From the NCBI RefSeq assembly GCF_022605165.1, contig NC_063072.1, forward strand, positions 124,001 through 188,000: DNA of 64,000 bases. The letters run 5' to 3'. Positions 32,673-44,329 of the stretch are shown here, piece by piece. The notes under the pieces are model-generated. The model made no database searches. It saw only the letters and a list, made by a program, of their open reading frames with translations, and was not told the origin of the DNA. The stretch's first letter is position 1; each line of letters starts with the position of its first letter. The DNA comes from Purpureocillium takamizusanense (lineage: Eukaryota; Ascomycota; Sordariomycetes; Hypocreales; Ophiocordycipitaceae). Position numbers and translations under genes: made by a program.

Positions 32673-35600
32673 ATGGCTGAGACCCTTGTAGGTTGTAGAA
32701 AGCGGCTGACCCATCCAAGCAACTCTACTGACGACTTTACCCCTCCTTCGCATCGACGAGCTTGAGCCTCCTTGACTGGCGTCCATTTTCAGCATTCTTT
32801 CCAGTGCGCCAGAGCAGTTGCATGCCGCAACCGTCGTCGGCCAGCCCATGAAAACCTGGGATATGAGCTCTTCCAACGCTATCATCGTCACATTCGCAGC
32901 AGATGTCACTGAGCGCCTTGCTACCATAGCGCATGGCGTCGGAGGAAGCGATGGAAAACACTTCTGTCCCGCATTAGCCGCGGCACTTTGGCTGGTCAAT
33001 CAGCACCTCAAAGACCAGAAAAGGGCTGATTCAGTTCTTGGGGCCCGTTTATTAAGACTCTTGAGTAATCTCGAGAGAATTTGCAAGGTGGGAATCACTC
33101 CGCGGTACCCTGAGGCGTCTTGTGGCTAATCGTTCGGACTGTCTAGCCGCAAACTGGACACTCAAACCCACATCAGTCAACATCGAAAGCAGCAAAAAAT
33201 GGATTCGAACTCGCCAATCGCTATCCTGGACTGAATCTGCTTTGTCAGAACAATCGCAAAAACGCAGTGGACGGCATCCGCAAGTTGGCTTCACGCCGAA
33301 GTCCTGAAGGGAAAACGAGACAACAGGATCTACTAAGAATCCTTGAGACTTTCATCAGGGGCCTCGCGGTCGTAGATGAGGATCCGAATTCTAATGAAAA
33401 GAATGACGTTTGGGTCGGAGAGGATTTTACCGGCTCAATCCGAACTCTATACAAGGTGCTATCTTCGCACATCTTCTGCAACACTGGAAGTGAGCAGAAA
33501 CAGATAGCAGGACGACTTCGACTAGCACTAGAGAGTGGAACGGACGGCAATTCACCAGCATTCGACTTCATGTTCCTTACACATCCGCACCACGAGTGGC
33601 AAGAGGAATGCATTCGATGGCGCGAGACCCGGGTTAGCGTGGATCGCAGGTATGACAGGAGACTCAGAACATTTGCGCATAAGTCATGTTGACGGAGTTT
33701 TAGGAAGGCCAAATTTGTGAATACGACCGACGAAGAGGCACAGCTCCAAATCAACGGCCCAATGCACATCGCCGACCTTTGCGAAAGAATAAGCACCAGG
33801 GAACAGTACAAACTATCTCTCCAGGTATCAGACAAACAACTGCATTTCGTCGAATGGTGCGAAGGGGCGAAATCTTGGGTGCCGAACGCACCGTCTGTCC
33901 CTTTGTCCACCATCTTGAGGAACCACAGGCTGTCTAAAAAGATGAAGTATCTACTCTCCTACCTTCTAGCCAAGTCAGTGTGGCAGTTCTATTCTACCGA
34001 CTGGTTGGGCAAAGGATGGACAAAAGAGAGCATACACTTCATGTTTGAGCGCCGCCAAAGCGCCACCAACGCTGGAATTTACTTGAACGAGCCCTTTGTC
34101 TCGGCTCGCTTTGATCCAGACGGCTGCAACAACTCCATGTTTCGACCTCACAAGTTTCCCAAGATCAAGGCTCTTGGGATCGTCCTGCTTGAGATTGAAC
34201 TGGGAGTAGTCATCGAAGATCACTACGAAGCAGAGTGTTACGCTCCCGATGGAGAACTCAATACCGATGCCGATCTATACGTCGCGCACAAGCTTTATGA
34301 TGACCCTGATAGGCTGGAGGACACATTCGCCCCCTTGAAAACTGTCATTGGAGACTGTCTTCGGCCTTCCAAGTTTATGCAGCAGCGCCACAGCGATGAG
34401 GAACTTCGAAATGTCTTGCAAAAAGAAGTGGTTCATCATCTACACACTCTTATAGCGCTGTATGGTCAGCCAGAGAGGATTGAGCTCAAGCCAACCCTTC
34501 AGATGCAGCATTCACAGGTTGGGCAGGTAGCATATCCGCAAAACAAGTCTCAGGGCGCGCCTTTACAACAGCTACAAGCACCACGGTAAGGTACATTGAT
34601 CAAGTATCACCGTTCCATCCGCTTATCTTTAGAGAAACATTCCCGTGGTTGAGACTCACCAACCCGTGAGGGCGGAGTCTGTCACTCAAGGTTCCGTGGC
34701 GAGCTAGTATGATTCTGTTATGCAGACTTCGTCACTGTCAAGCTAATTTAAACAGCATTGGGCAAGCCTCGTCTGCGGCTTGGTTCGACGAGCTAGACAA
34801 ACTCAACGACATCCTCTCTTCCTTGCCGAACGAGATTGACCAGGCATACAACCAAGTTCGCATCGCGGTCATTGATACAGGTATCAACGAGGATGACGCC
34901 TACGCCAAGCAGATACGAGGCTACCGAGACTTTGTAGCGAACAAAGATTACGTGAAGCAGGATGCCACTGGCCATGGTACTAACTCAGTCAAACTGATCT
35001 TCAAAGTCTACGCTGAAGCTGAAGTGTATGTTGCCCGAGTATTTGAGTCTGATCAGGCAAATGATGATACGCAAGACCTGATGTTGAAGGTAAGAACCAG
35101 AGCCCCGGAGCATTAATACGAGGACCACTAACTACCGGGAGGCTAGGCCATTGAACATGCAACGAATGTCTGGCATGTGGATATTATCAGCATCGCATCT
35201 GGCTTCGAGAGAGACCATACCATGACGAGAAGAGCGATCAAAAAGGCCGCTAGTGACGGAACTCTCGTGTTCGCTGCGGCATCCAACTACGGAAATATTA
35301 GACAAGTCACATTCCCGGCACGTATGCAGGACGTAATTTGCGTTTTCTGCACAGATGGTCGGGCCAAGGTCTCTCAATCAATCAACCCTGCCGCCCAAAG
35401 TACCAAGTCGAAAAACTTTGCCATTCTCGGCGAAGGAGTTTCGGTTCCACCATCGATAAAGGAACAGCTTACTGGAACGTCCGTTGCAACAAGCATTGCG
35501 GCTGGCCTAGCAGGGCGATTACTTGATTTCTCACGCCAAAAGGAAGGGCGGAAGCGAATACGATGCGTTGGGAACTTGGCCAGCGTGGAGGGCATGTCCG

Positions 35601-35767
35601 CAGTATTCAGCCACATGGCGAAAGGAGCCCAGGACTACAGGTATAATTGTGTGGTGCCTGGAAGACTCCTGCAGCACTTGGATGAGTGTGAAGGGAGGGC
35701 GGCCAAGAGAGACAAGATATGTGAGAGGATTTCAGTCGCTTTGGAGAATATTGACTTGGACGTATGA
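32673..35767 (+). CDS. Subtilisin-like protease with large N-terminal domain (HET-Q2-like)
   Basis: Exons 32673-32691 (tentative), 32813-33087, 33147-33649, 33704-34585, 34756-35089 and 35147-35767 give 877 residues. The N-terminal ~560 residues are a regulatory region. They start with a helical segment (SSNAIIVTFAADVTERLATIA) and contain a stretch with LSYLLAKSVWQFYSTDW, IYLNEPFVSARFD and FPKIKALGIVLLEIELG. I assign this to the DUF7580-type domain that accompanies such proteases; parts recall a kinase fold. The S8 domain has IAVIDTGI (Asp ~600), DATGHGTNS (His ~633), AAASNYG (oxyanion Asn ~718) and GTSVATSIAAGLAG (Ser ~783), so the catalytic set is complete. No signal peptide is seen, so it is probably cytosolic. 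It lies 432 bp after a gasdermin on the same strand, as het-Q2 pairs with het-Q1. If the 19-nt first exon is wrong, the first ATG is 32848. An optional 33-nt in-frame exon at 34633-34665 is possible. Confidence 0.82.
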
Positions 35768-36349
35768 TGCCTGATACACGATGCAGTAAAACAGCAAGGA
35801 TACTGCAGAACGATACCCTGAAGTCTATAGCCAGCCGGCAAGACTAGTGTGTAGATAGATGTGGTCGCGCAAAGGGGTGCGCCAGAATGACGGGCTACTA
35901 GCAGGATCGCGACTGGAGTGAAAGAAGAAACCCTGTTACAGAGGACGTGCACGGAACCAGCTCCTCTGTTTCGAAGCTGGGCCTGCGCGGGCATGGCCAC
36001 AGCGAACCAGTCTGTGCAACTACTGCAGCCGGGGCATCCTGTATTACAACTTCAAGCATCCTGGTCGCATTGGGTATCGAAAGTTGACATAGCCCCTTGA
36101 GCCCCTTATCCAGCCTTGCATATGTACATAGAACGAACAAGGGAAAGTGGCTACTGCTCCTGACCACACCACAGAGTTCCCATGGACTGAAGCCAAGTGC
36201 GCGGGTATGCAGAGACAACGACTACCAAGGGCACGATACACCATCTCTTGCTCTCATATGTAAACTCTGCCTCGGTGTAGATCCAGCCCACTTTTACAAA
36301 AGCCCAGCCCCTTCCACCAGCATCACCCCAGCACACCAGCTTCCCCCCT
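35768..36349. other. Convergent 3' region between subtilase and G1 peptidase
   Basis: No gene is supported. These are the 3' flanks of two convergent genes. Confidence 0.55.
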
Positions 36350-37205
36350 TCACTGCCAGGTACACTCGACGCCCCTCGCGTCCGCCTGGCAGTTGGTGTA
36401 CACGTGGCCGTCAATCTCGACATTGGTGATGCGGCTCCCCTGGGCGTCGACCTGGCCGCTGTCGCCGCTGGCCGCCGCGCCGGTAATGTCCCACTCGCCA
36501 AAGTCGGCGAACTGCTGGGCGCCGCCGCCAAACTCGATGATCCACTCGGCGTCACTGCCGCACAGCGACTCGCCCATGTTATCGTAGGGCGTGGTGACGC
36601 TCTGCCCCGTGGTGAGGTTCTCGAGCGTCGACGTGCCCGACGTGCCCGACGTGGCGTTGACGCTCATGCGCACCTCGTCGCCCGCCTTGACCGCCAGCTG
36701 GTCGCCGTAGTAGACGGGCGGCTCCGGGTACCACTCGTACCACGACTGGACGCGCCCGTCGCCCCATGCGACGACGCCGGTCTGCAGGATGGCGCTTTGG
36801 CACGAGTAGCCTGTATTCGTCGTTGTTGTTTCAGCTTATGGACATCATCCTCCGGCCTGGACTTTGGGTAGTAGATAGGGGAAGGGAAAGGGAAAGGAGG
36901 GAAACGAGCATCTATGTGTACTAACCATCGATGCCGACCCAAGCCGCCGCGCCCGCGTCGGGGCTCTGGCCCGTGACGGAGGGAATCACCGTCGTGCCGG
37001 TGACGGTGCGCCAGCCCTGGCCCTCTTGCACGCCGCCGCCCCACGGGCTCTGCACCGACTCGGTGTTGAAGCTCTTGCCGTTCCTGTTCTTGTTGAAGGG
37101 GCCCCCGAAGAAGGGCCTCTTGGCCTCCCGCGCGATCTGCTCGGTGGGAACGGCGAGGACGCCAGCCACGGCAGAGAGGAGGCAGACGGCGGCAGATGTC
37201 TTCAT
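36350..37205 (-). CDS. Secreted G1 glutamic peptidase (eqolisin)
   Basis: This acid-active secreted endopeptidase uses a Gln/Glu dyad. Two exons on the minus strand (37205-36926, 36810-36350) give 246 residues, with a GTTAGT donor and CAG acceptor in phase 1. MKTSAAVCLLSAVAGVLAVP is the signal peptide, followed by a short basic propeptide (EQIAREAKRPF). The mature domain shows WRTVTGTTVIPSV, AAAWVGIDGYSCQSAILQTG with the catalytic Gln, SWYEWYPEPPVYY, and DAEWIIEF with the catalytic Glu. It ends ECTWQ. Domain length fits eqolisins, although the propeptide is shorter than in aspergilloglutamic peptidase. A TATA-like element lies 106 nt upstream. Confidence 0.9.
36926..37205 (-). other. G1 peptidase exon 1 (signal peptide and propeptide)
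   Basis: This exon carries the signal peptide, the short propeptide and the domain start through WVGIDG. The intron at 36811-36925 splits the Gly codon before YSCQS, the segment that carries the catalytic Gln. Confidence 0.8.
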
Positions 37206-39815
37206 GGTCTTTCGTTTTTGTTTTCTTTCCCGTTGTCTTCAAAGCATGCGACGCGACCTGCTGTACTGCGTTGGGCTGGTTCCTCGGACAAGGGAAGCAC
37301 ACGGCACGATATATTTATATTCTTTTACGACTATTCCCATGGCTACTACAGTCTCGCGGCGCGGTATTGTTGCGCTTGCTCGCCCTCTAGGGCATCATCA
37401 TGCATCAAACGATCGGCCTCCGTCGTGACAAGATGTTTCCGTCTCTTCACACGGCCGTCTCAGGTATCTAGATCGGTTTGGGCGCCGCGGATGCACTAAA
37501 AAGGGTCGATCCCGTCAGCAACCTGCCCTTAGCGGAAGGTCTCCAGATGGGGAGGACGCGCTAGGCATCAATCTGCCGACCTTCCTACCCCAGATGTAGC
37601 GATGCACCCCACACGGGAAGCAGCCCGGCGCGGCGGCATGCATGCATGCACGAGCGAGCCTCTACCCAGCGATCGATGGCGAAAGGGGGGGCTCAGGTCC
37701 ATGATTACTCGCAGTGGGCATGGGCATCGTGAAGCGGCAGCCGATGATCGGAGATGGCTTTCGGCCCGGGGCGAGATGAAAGGTAGACCAGGGGTATACG
37801 CCTGCAAAACCATATAGGGAGGTGCTGGGATGCCGCGATGCCGGATGGACGCGAAGGAAGATGTCGCAGCACGGAACCTACTTTTTAGTTAGTCTTTATC
37901 TGGTAGCGGACGTAGTAGTCGCAGAAGGCCGAAAGAAGAAAGCAAAGAAAACCACGATTTCGTAAACGCACCTGCTCGTTTTGCTACAAGCCACTAGATT
38001 TGATTGGGTTTACCATGCGAAACGATCAATTTAGCAAATCCATGGAGCTGTAAAGTACATGAAAAACTTCGGTGTTATGGAGCGGGCAAGTCTTGTGGGT
38101 GTCTTAAGGTGTTTTCTTATCCCAACATCCAAAGTATATGCAGTTTGCTCTCCCTCGTAACGCAGCACTCGGTGCTAGAAACGCGAGCAAGCTTCCAGTG
38201 ACAGTCGCAGATGAGTGCATAGAGAAGGTCCTTTTCCGGCTGAATAAGAGAAAACAAAAGGTCAATACAAGTCATCTCCAATCACCATACCTATAGCTTC
38301 GTTATGTATCATCCAAGCCGACGTTCAACGGCCACCCTGTATCTCAGGGTCCAAGACGCACGCCAAAACACGACTTTTTTGCGTCCCCTGCCAGATATCT
38401 GTCGCGAGACACCCCCTCTCATGTCTGACGGGCCTTTTTGTCCAGGTCAGACCAGGTCAAGCAGCAGTCTGGTCGGCTGACATAGAGTGATCCTTCGTGA
38501 AGCAAGAGCCAAGCTGGTTGTAGCGTCGCAACATGACAGTTCCAGAACGCGCGGCAGATGAACATCTCGGAACATCGGCACACGTACCAAACATTTATCG
38601 ACCTCTTCGTCGACCAATCTCCGTACAAAAATAAAAGATAGACACCTTCCTAAATGGTTGTGCGTGGGACATCCAGGCGTAAGGCCCAGCTTGACCGTCC
38701 GGGTTGACGCCTGGGAGAATTGGGGGAACGCGTCCTTGCACAACCTGGTATTGACATCTTGTTTGCTCGAATATCGCACGTACAAGTTGAGACTACTGGG
38801 AAGAAACGAGCACACTGGCCGCGGTAGCCGGCTTCTGCACAGCATTTCGGTCCTTCCCCTGAAAGCTGACAGATCCGATGGATTGCAGGTCAGACCCAGC
38901 CCAGCGGGACCCAAGGTAGATGTGAGACTGGGAAGGTCACCCTGGCGTGTTGCGCCGCGCAGAACCATGGTTGCGATATCGCCCAGGCGGCCTCCCCCCC
39001 ACCACCATCTCATTACTCGTGCGCTTCCAAAGGCCAGGCAGTCTCTCACCACCCCGAGCTTTTTGACGTGGCAGGCTAACAACACACGGACTTTAGCTAA
39101 AACGGAGGGCGGAGCAGCGAAACATGCAGCAAGTATCCCTGGGAACAGTTTGGAGGAGGCATGTAGGCTGCAACAACAGCGCCACACCAAAAGCGATCAT
39201 CCCCGAATCCTCTTGCGTGCATACACCCATCAATTATCGCGAGTGATATTTACTTTCCAATGTGGAAAAGGGGGATGAAAAACATCACGAGTGTTGAGCT
39301 TAAAGGGTTTCGCAGTCTCCTTTTGTAGCCCACTTGGGAGGGCAGGGCCAATATGGATACACACCACGATGCATACGCAAATCGGCTTCTCTCGGGACAA
39401 ATCAGGACAATCTGCCGCCGCCAGCCGGGGACCCCTGGTTCTTCTCCGGGGGTTGATGCGAGAGCTTCATGTGGCTGGACTACCAATTATGGAATCTGGG
39501 TAGGCTACAACTACCCACGGAGCCACTCAATATGGGTCGATGTCATCATCACGGGACAGGCAATGTTGAGCATGATATATGTATGACCTAGTCCCGCAAT
39601 TCATGTATTTTGTATTACGATGCCGGAGGTATATGAGTGAGATCCTTGACAGCTTTTGACCTTCCAATATCTTGGTTCGTAACACAAAACCACATGTAGT
39701 AGTAGAATTGCATTGACCATGTATATTCCAACTTGAGCTACCACGTAGCCAGGCAGCGTTAAGCCAAGGAGCGGACACTCCTATTACACGTATCATGTGG
39801 CCTTGCCGTCCACCT
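37206..39815. other. 2.6-kb gene-free stretch
   Basis: No gene is supported. The left end is the G1 peptidase promoter. A 247-codon minus-strand frame at 38447-39190 has no ATG context, domain or codon signature I trust. GCATGCATGC near 37640 is a small palindrome. The last ~400 bp are the 3' flank of the secreted protein gene. Confidence 0.5.
37311..37319 (-). promoter_or_regulatory. TATA-like element of the G1 peptidase gene
   Basis: Minus-strand TATAAATAT lies about 106 nt before the start codon. Confidence 0.5.
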
Positions 39816-40376
39816 CTAAGCGCGGCGCTTGGAGCCGCCGCAAGAAGGAGTGGGGGCCTTGCCTGAGTTGCCCGTCTCCTCCGCGGCAGGCTCATCCGCC
39901 GTAGGCTCATCCGTCGTGGGCTTCCCCGTCGTGGGCTTCTCCGTGTCCTCAGTGGAGGTAGTAGGCTTCTTGCCCTTCTTGGCATTGTTGATGCACGCGG
40001 TCAGGACGTTCTTGCCCAGGGCGTAGGGAGCCTCCCCGGGGCCGCTGTTGGTGGTGAGCTCGGAGATGCAGGAAATGGCCTCCTTCCTGCACTCGTCGTC
40101 GTCTTCTTCGGGGCAGACCTCGCCGATGACCTTGACGCACTTCATGGCCGTGTCCTTCTTCTTGCCCTTGAGGTTGCTCGTGGCCTCGACGCACGACTTG
40201 ATCGTCGAGTCGGCCGTCTCCTCGCACTTGCCGCGTTCGCCGGTCCTGATGTTGGGGCAGGCCGCGGCGCGGAGCTCCTGCATCTCGGGCACAGTGAGAC
40301 CGCTCTGGCGTGTGTCGAGAGAGCCGGCAGCCGCGGAGGCCAGCAGAGTAGCGAGGACGGTGAAAGTGGCCTTCAT
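39816..40376 (-). CDS. Secreted cysteine-rich protein with acidic Thr/Pro repeat tail
   Basis: The single exon gives 186 residues from MKATFTVLATLLASAAAGS, a clear signal peptide. The central domain (about 25-130) has eight cysteines with spaced pattern ACPN, GKCEE, KSCVE, MKCVK, EVCPE, DECRK, ISCIS and TACIN; the Cys-plus-charged spacing suggests a helical, disulphide-stapled fold. The tail (about 140-170) is a short repetitive KPTT/DEPT/DEPA segment, then a ninth cysteine in PSCGG and a basic KRRA end. A codon triplet upstream could extend the frame but is not an ATG. I do not recognise the family; the repeat tail could be an O-glycosylated spacer. Just upstream, minus-strand TATTTATA lies 47 nt before the ATG. 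Confidence 0.75.
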   Translation of the reverse strand: MKATFTVLATLLASAAAGSLDTRQSGLTVPEMQELRAAACPNIRTGERGKCEETADSTIKSCVEATSNLKGKKKDTAMKCVKVIGEVCPEEDDDECRKEAISCISELTTNSGPGEAPYALGKNVLTACINNAKKGKKPTTSTEDTEKPTTGKPTTDEPTADEPAAEETGNSGKAPTPSCGGSKRRA

Positions 40377-41900
40377 CTTGTCGGTGTGAGGTTGCAAAGA
40401 GATTGACGTTTGGTTGTGGCGATATAAATAGTGCTAGTAATAGTAGCAACAACAAGTGTTGAATTCAGAGATGCAAGGGGCGTTTAAGGAGCCTAGTCGA
40501 GTGATGACTGATAGTTGAGCTTCTGTCGGTTCTGAGTGAAGTAAGGAGTTCCAGAGTAGGCCAACATCGAAGCCGATGGGGGTTTATATGCACACAGAGG
40601 AGAGACTGTCGATAATAGTAAGATAAAGATATCAGAAAATTTTAGAGACAGAGTTTAGGTCTCTCTTAGGTACCAAAGAGTAACTGTTTGATGCTAGTGG
40701 ATTCTTTAGGTATCTAATATAAATCTATGGGTACCCGTGGGTAGGCTCGACGGCCCAAATAACCTATTTGAACACTTTGGGTACCCCATCTCCGGGTACC
40801 CAGATCAACTTTACACCCTAGTCCAGGGAATGGCAACCGATGGGTCTTCTAGAGACTTTACGCGTGTATTAATGACAAGTGACTCTCGCACGCATTGGCA
40901 TGATGCTGTATTGAGGTCCAAGTTGAGGGATAACCGACTCGCGATTCATGTTCTGGTTATGCCTACGTGCGTTCTGCTGATCGAGGAAGAGTCAGTCTCC
41001 TGACGCATGATGCCAATATTGCCATGAGGACGCACGCAATTAATATCACGAAGCGTGGAAGTCTGGGTGCGGATAATGGGCGCCAGGGCAACACGCTCAG
41101 TCCCATATACCTCAAACGTCGACAGCCGCGCGTTGCGAAGCCAACTCTGGATGCATCGTTGGTCAAACTGGGGCCATGGAGGAGGTTAAGTATAGTACGT
41201 GGAGCTTGCACGGGATATGATTTGATGCTACGTTATAAAGCACGCGATGGGGGACGCCATATACGCCAGCCACTGATCAAGATGAGACCAAGTAATATAC
41301 GGAACTTGGGCGGATAGAGATGAGGCATGTCAGTGAGATTGGGCGGCGCATTGAGCGGTGGTCCGATGCCATAGCGGCAGCCAAACGCCCAGAGCCTCAG
41401 ATGGTCGACACGGACAAGGACCGAGTAGGGCTCCGGTCCTGAATCCTGTGTGGTTGGTCGTCGTTTCGCAGCGGGACGAGCCCCGATGCTTGCTGACTGA
41501 CGATGGGGACGTTGCAAGCCCTGGATCCATGACAGCATTGATGAATCATTCCTTACTAACCGCGATCGTGCTGACCGCAAAGGTGTACAGTCAGTTTGGT
41601 TGCAAGGTTCATGGTAGGCGTCAGGCAAGACACACGATGCGGCGATGCTGGTGGTGATCCGAAGTACTTGCCGTCGGATGAATCTCGGCCCGTCGCCGAG
41701 GAACTAACGTAGCTGCTGGGCCAAAAAGTATCCCGGCGAGCTTCATGTAAAGCTTCCGCCCCCTTCGGCCCACGCATCCGCTGTACCAGCTAACGTCTCG
41801 CGACTCAGGCTCGAGCCGACTCGGCCTGCTCGACGATCCCACGAACAAGCGAGCCAGCGAGCTAGTCAGCCAGCTAGCTGTCCGAAGCCGCCGCACCACG
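40377..41900. other. Divergent intergenic region with GGGTACCC cluster
   Basis: No gene is supported. It contains three perfect GGGTACCC palindromes at 40729-40736, 40779-40786 and 40794-40801 in an AT-richer stretch. From about 41600 the sequence becomes GC-rich again as it approaches PGS1. Confidence 0.5.
40729..40801. promoter_or_regulatory. Cluster of three GGGTACCC palindromes
   Basis: Three identical 8-bp palindromes lie within 73 bp, about 350 bp upstream of the secreted cysteine-rich gene. They could be dyad binding sites or the residue of a repeat. Confidence 0.4.
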
Positions 41901-43766
41901 ATGCTGGCCCGGGGCTGCACCCGTTGCGTCGCGCAGGCGCGCGGGCCGGCCTCGATCCGCCTGCTGAGGACGAGCCTCGCCCGCGCCTCGCCCGGCCGGC
42001 GCTTCTCGACATCATCGTCGTCGTCGGCAGCTTCGGCGTCTGCGACGGGCTCGGGAAACGCTGTAGGGGCGCTGGCGCCCTTTGTCAGCGAGCTCGACCG
42101 CATGGCGCCGAGCTTCGACGTGCGTGGCGGCGACATTCACATCCTGCGCACGCCCTCCGACTTTTATGAGACGCTCAAGGTGAGACCCGGGAGACGGTGC
42201 AGTGCCGAGCTCATTTTCGCCCCTAATGCTCCGAATAAAAAAGGAACGGGGGAGCCGGGCAGTGCGCAATGGCACAAGGATGAGGGAATCGGCTAACACC
42301 GCTACTCTGCGCCTTGCTCGTAGGACCGCATACGCAACGCCAAGCACCGCATCTTCCTCTCGACACTCTACATTGGCAAGTCGGAGCGAGAGCTCATCGA
42401 CACGCTGCGTGACGCCCTTGCCCGCAACCCCGATCTGACGCTCAGCATCCTGACGGACGCGCTGCGCGGCACCCGCGAGAGCCCGGACCCGTCGTGCGCC
42501 TCGCTGCTGGCGCCCCTCGTCGCCGAGTTCGGCCCCCGCGTCGAGGTGCGCATGTATCACACCCCGAACCTGACGGGCGCGCGCAAGCGCTACATCCCGC
42601 GCCGCATAAACGAGGGCTGGGGGCTGCAGCACATGAAGCTGTACGGCGTCGACGACGAGATTATTCTCTCGGGGTACGTGCGGATGTGGCTCATAACTAT
42701 GCCCCTGGCGATGACAACGACGCCGACGATGGCGAGGGACGGCGTGTCGCTGACTTGAGGACCATGCAGCGCCAACCTGTCGACCGACTACTTCACCAAT
42801 CGCCAAGACCGGTACCACCTCTTCTCGTCCAAGCAGGTGACGGACCACTTTTGGAACATCCACAACGGCGTCGCGTCGTTTAGCTTCCTCGTCGAGCGGT
42901 CCGACGAACCCGCCGGCTTCGCCCTGACCTGGCCGGAAACCAATTCGGCGCCCTCGCCGCTGGAGCATCCCAAGGCCTTTGTCAAGAGCACGACGGCGAC
43001 TCTGGAGCGCCTGATATCGCCGCCCGCCACATCAGGCCGGGCAGACTCGACAGGCAACCTCCCCGACACGCGGGTGTACATGCTCGCGCAAATGTCGCAG
43101 GTGATGCGCCCGGACACGTCGACGGAGCTGCCCGTCGTCACGCGCATTCTCGAGCGCCTCGCCCAGCCGCAGTACGCGGGCTCTTCGTGGACCTTTACGG
43201 CCGGCTACTTCAATCCGGCCCCGTCGCTCAGCAAGCTGCTCCTCGAGACGGCGTCGTCGCGCAACGTGGTCATCACCGCCGCGCCCGAGGCCAACGGCTT
43301 CTACCGCAGCAAGGGCGTCTCGGGCCTGCTGCCCGACGCGTACGTGCTGCTCGCGCGCCGCTTCGTGCACGCCGTGCACCGCGCCGGCCGCGACGTCGGC
43401 CCCGCGGCCATCGCCCTCAAGGAGTGGCGCCAAGGCACGGCGGGCCGCCCGGGCGGCTGGACGTACCACGCAAAGGGCCTCTGGGTCACCATGCCCGACG
43501 GCGACGGCGGTGGCGACGGCCCGGCCATGACCCTCGTCGGCAGCTCCAACTACACGCGCCGCAGTTACTCGCTCGACCTTGAGGTCGGCGCGCTCGTGGT
43601 GACGCGCGACGCGGACCTGCGCCGGCGCCTCGCCGAGGAGGAGCGCTGGCTGCAGGAGCACGCGCGGACGGTCACGCGCGACGACTTTGCGCGCAACGAC
43701 CGCCGCGTCGGGCTCAAGGTGCGCATCGCCATGTGGATCGTGCAGCTGGTGGGCGGCGCGCTGTGA
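41901..43766 (+). CDS. PGS1: CDP-diacylglycerol-glycerol-3-phosphate 3-phosphatidyltransferase
   Basis: This enzyme makes phosphatidylglycerophosphate, the committed step to cardiolipin in mitochondria. Exons 41901-42179, 42324-42673 and 42770-43766 give 541 residues. The presequence is Arg/Ser-rich (MLARGCTRC... to about residue 50). The phospholipase-D-like fold has a first HKD motif HMKLYGVDDEIILSGANLS (His ~196, Lys ~198, Asp ~203) split by intron 2 at Gly. The second is the HAKGLW form with VGSSNYTRRSYSLDLE, which lacks the Asp, as in eukaryotic PGS1. Other family landmarks are FLSTLYIGKSERELIDTL and TAGYFNP. Splice donors are GTGAGA and GTACGT. The first ATG is used. Confidence 0.94.
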
Positions 43767-44329
43767 GGAGGAGAGGCGCTGTGAACCGAGAGGCGCTGAG
43801 CCAAAGCGAGAAGCTTGGAAAACGGTGGCAGAGTACGTATGCATACAAACCGGTGCGCTCAGAGCAGAGCAGTGCGGAGCAGATGAACGGTGCCCACATG
43901 GTATTACAGTGGAAACGGCGTTGATCATGAGCATCCCCTTAGCTCTGGTATAGTAGGGAGTATAGAAAGTACATAGAGACACGCGCGAGTGCGTGGGCGT
44001 CAGACAGGTAGATGCATGAGTGATACCCCTGGATAGACTCCATAGCAAGTCAGTTGGCTATTGTGGCTCTGCATCATGAGCCGGCCACGAAGAAAAGGGC
44101 GTGAGCGACACCACCGGGGGTGATGGCCTGTAAAACATGCGTCATTTGCTCTCTTTTTATAGCTACATGTGATGTATATGATACAGTACACAGCCTTTGC
44201 ATGCCGATAGTACCTACGCAAGGCATCTATAGGCGGCTCTGCATACGCCACCCACTCCGTGCTGACCGTTTCGGAGCTGCTAGTCCCCCCTGCTGCTGGC
44301 CTCCTCTCCTTGTAGCTCCACCGCTACCG
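43767..44329. other. Convergent 3' region between PGS1 and uL4m
   Basis: No gene is seen; 3' flanks of the two convergent genes. A CTG run at its right edge encodes the poly-Gln end of uL4m. Confidence 0.55.

Noticed and set aside
33197..33210. tRNA B-box-like sequence (GTTCGAATCC on the minus strand)
   Set aside because: It lies inside the subtilase coding exon and has no matching A box or cloverleaf arms.
38447..39190. 247-codon minus-strand open frame in the 2.6-kb gap
   Set aside because: No domain, signal peptide or repeat and a mixed composition; it looks like a chance frame.
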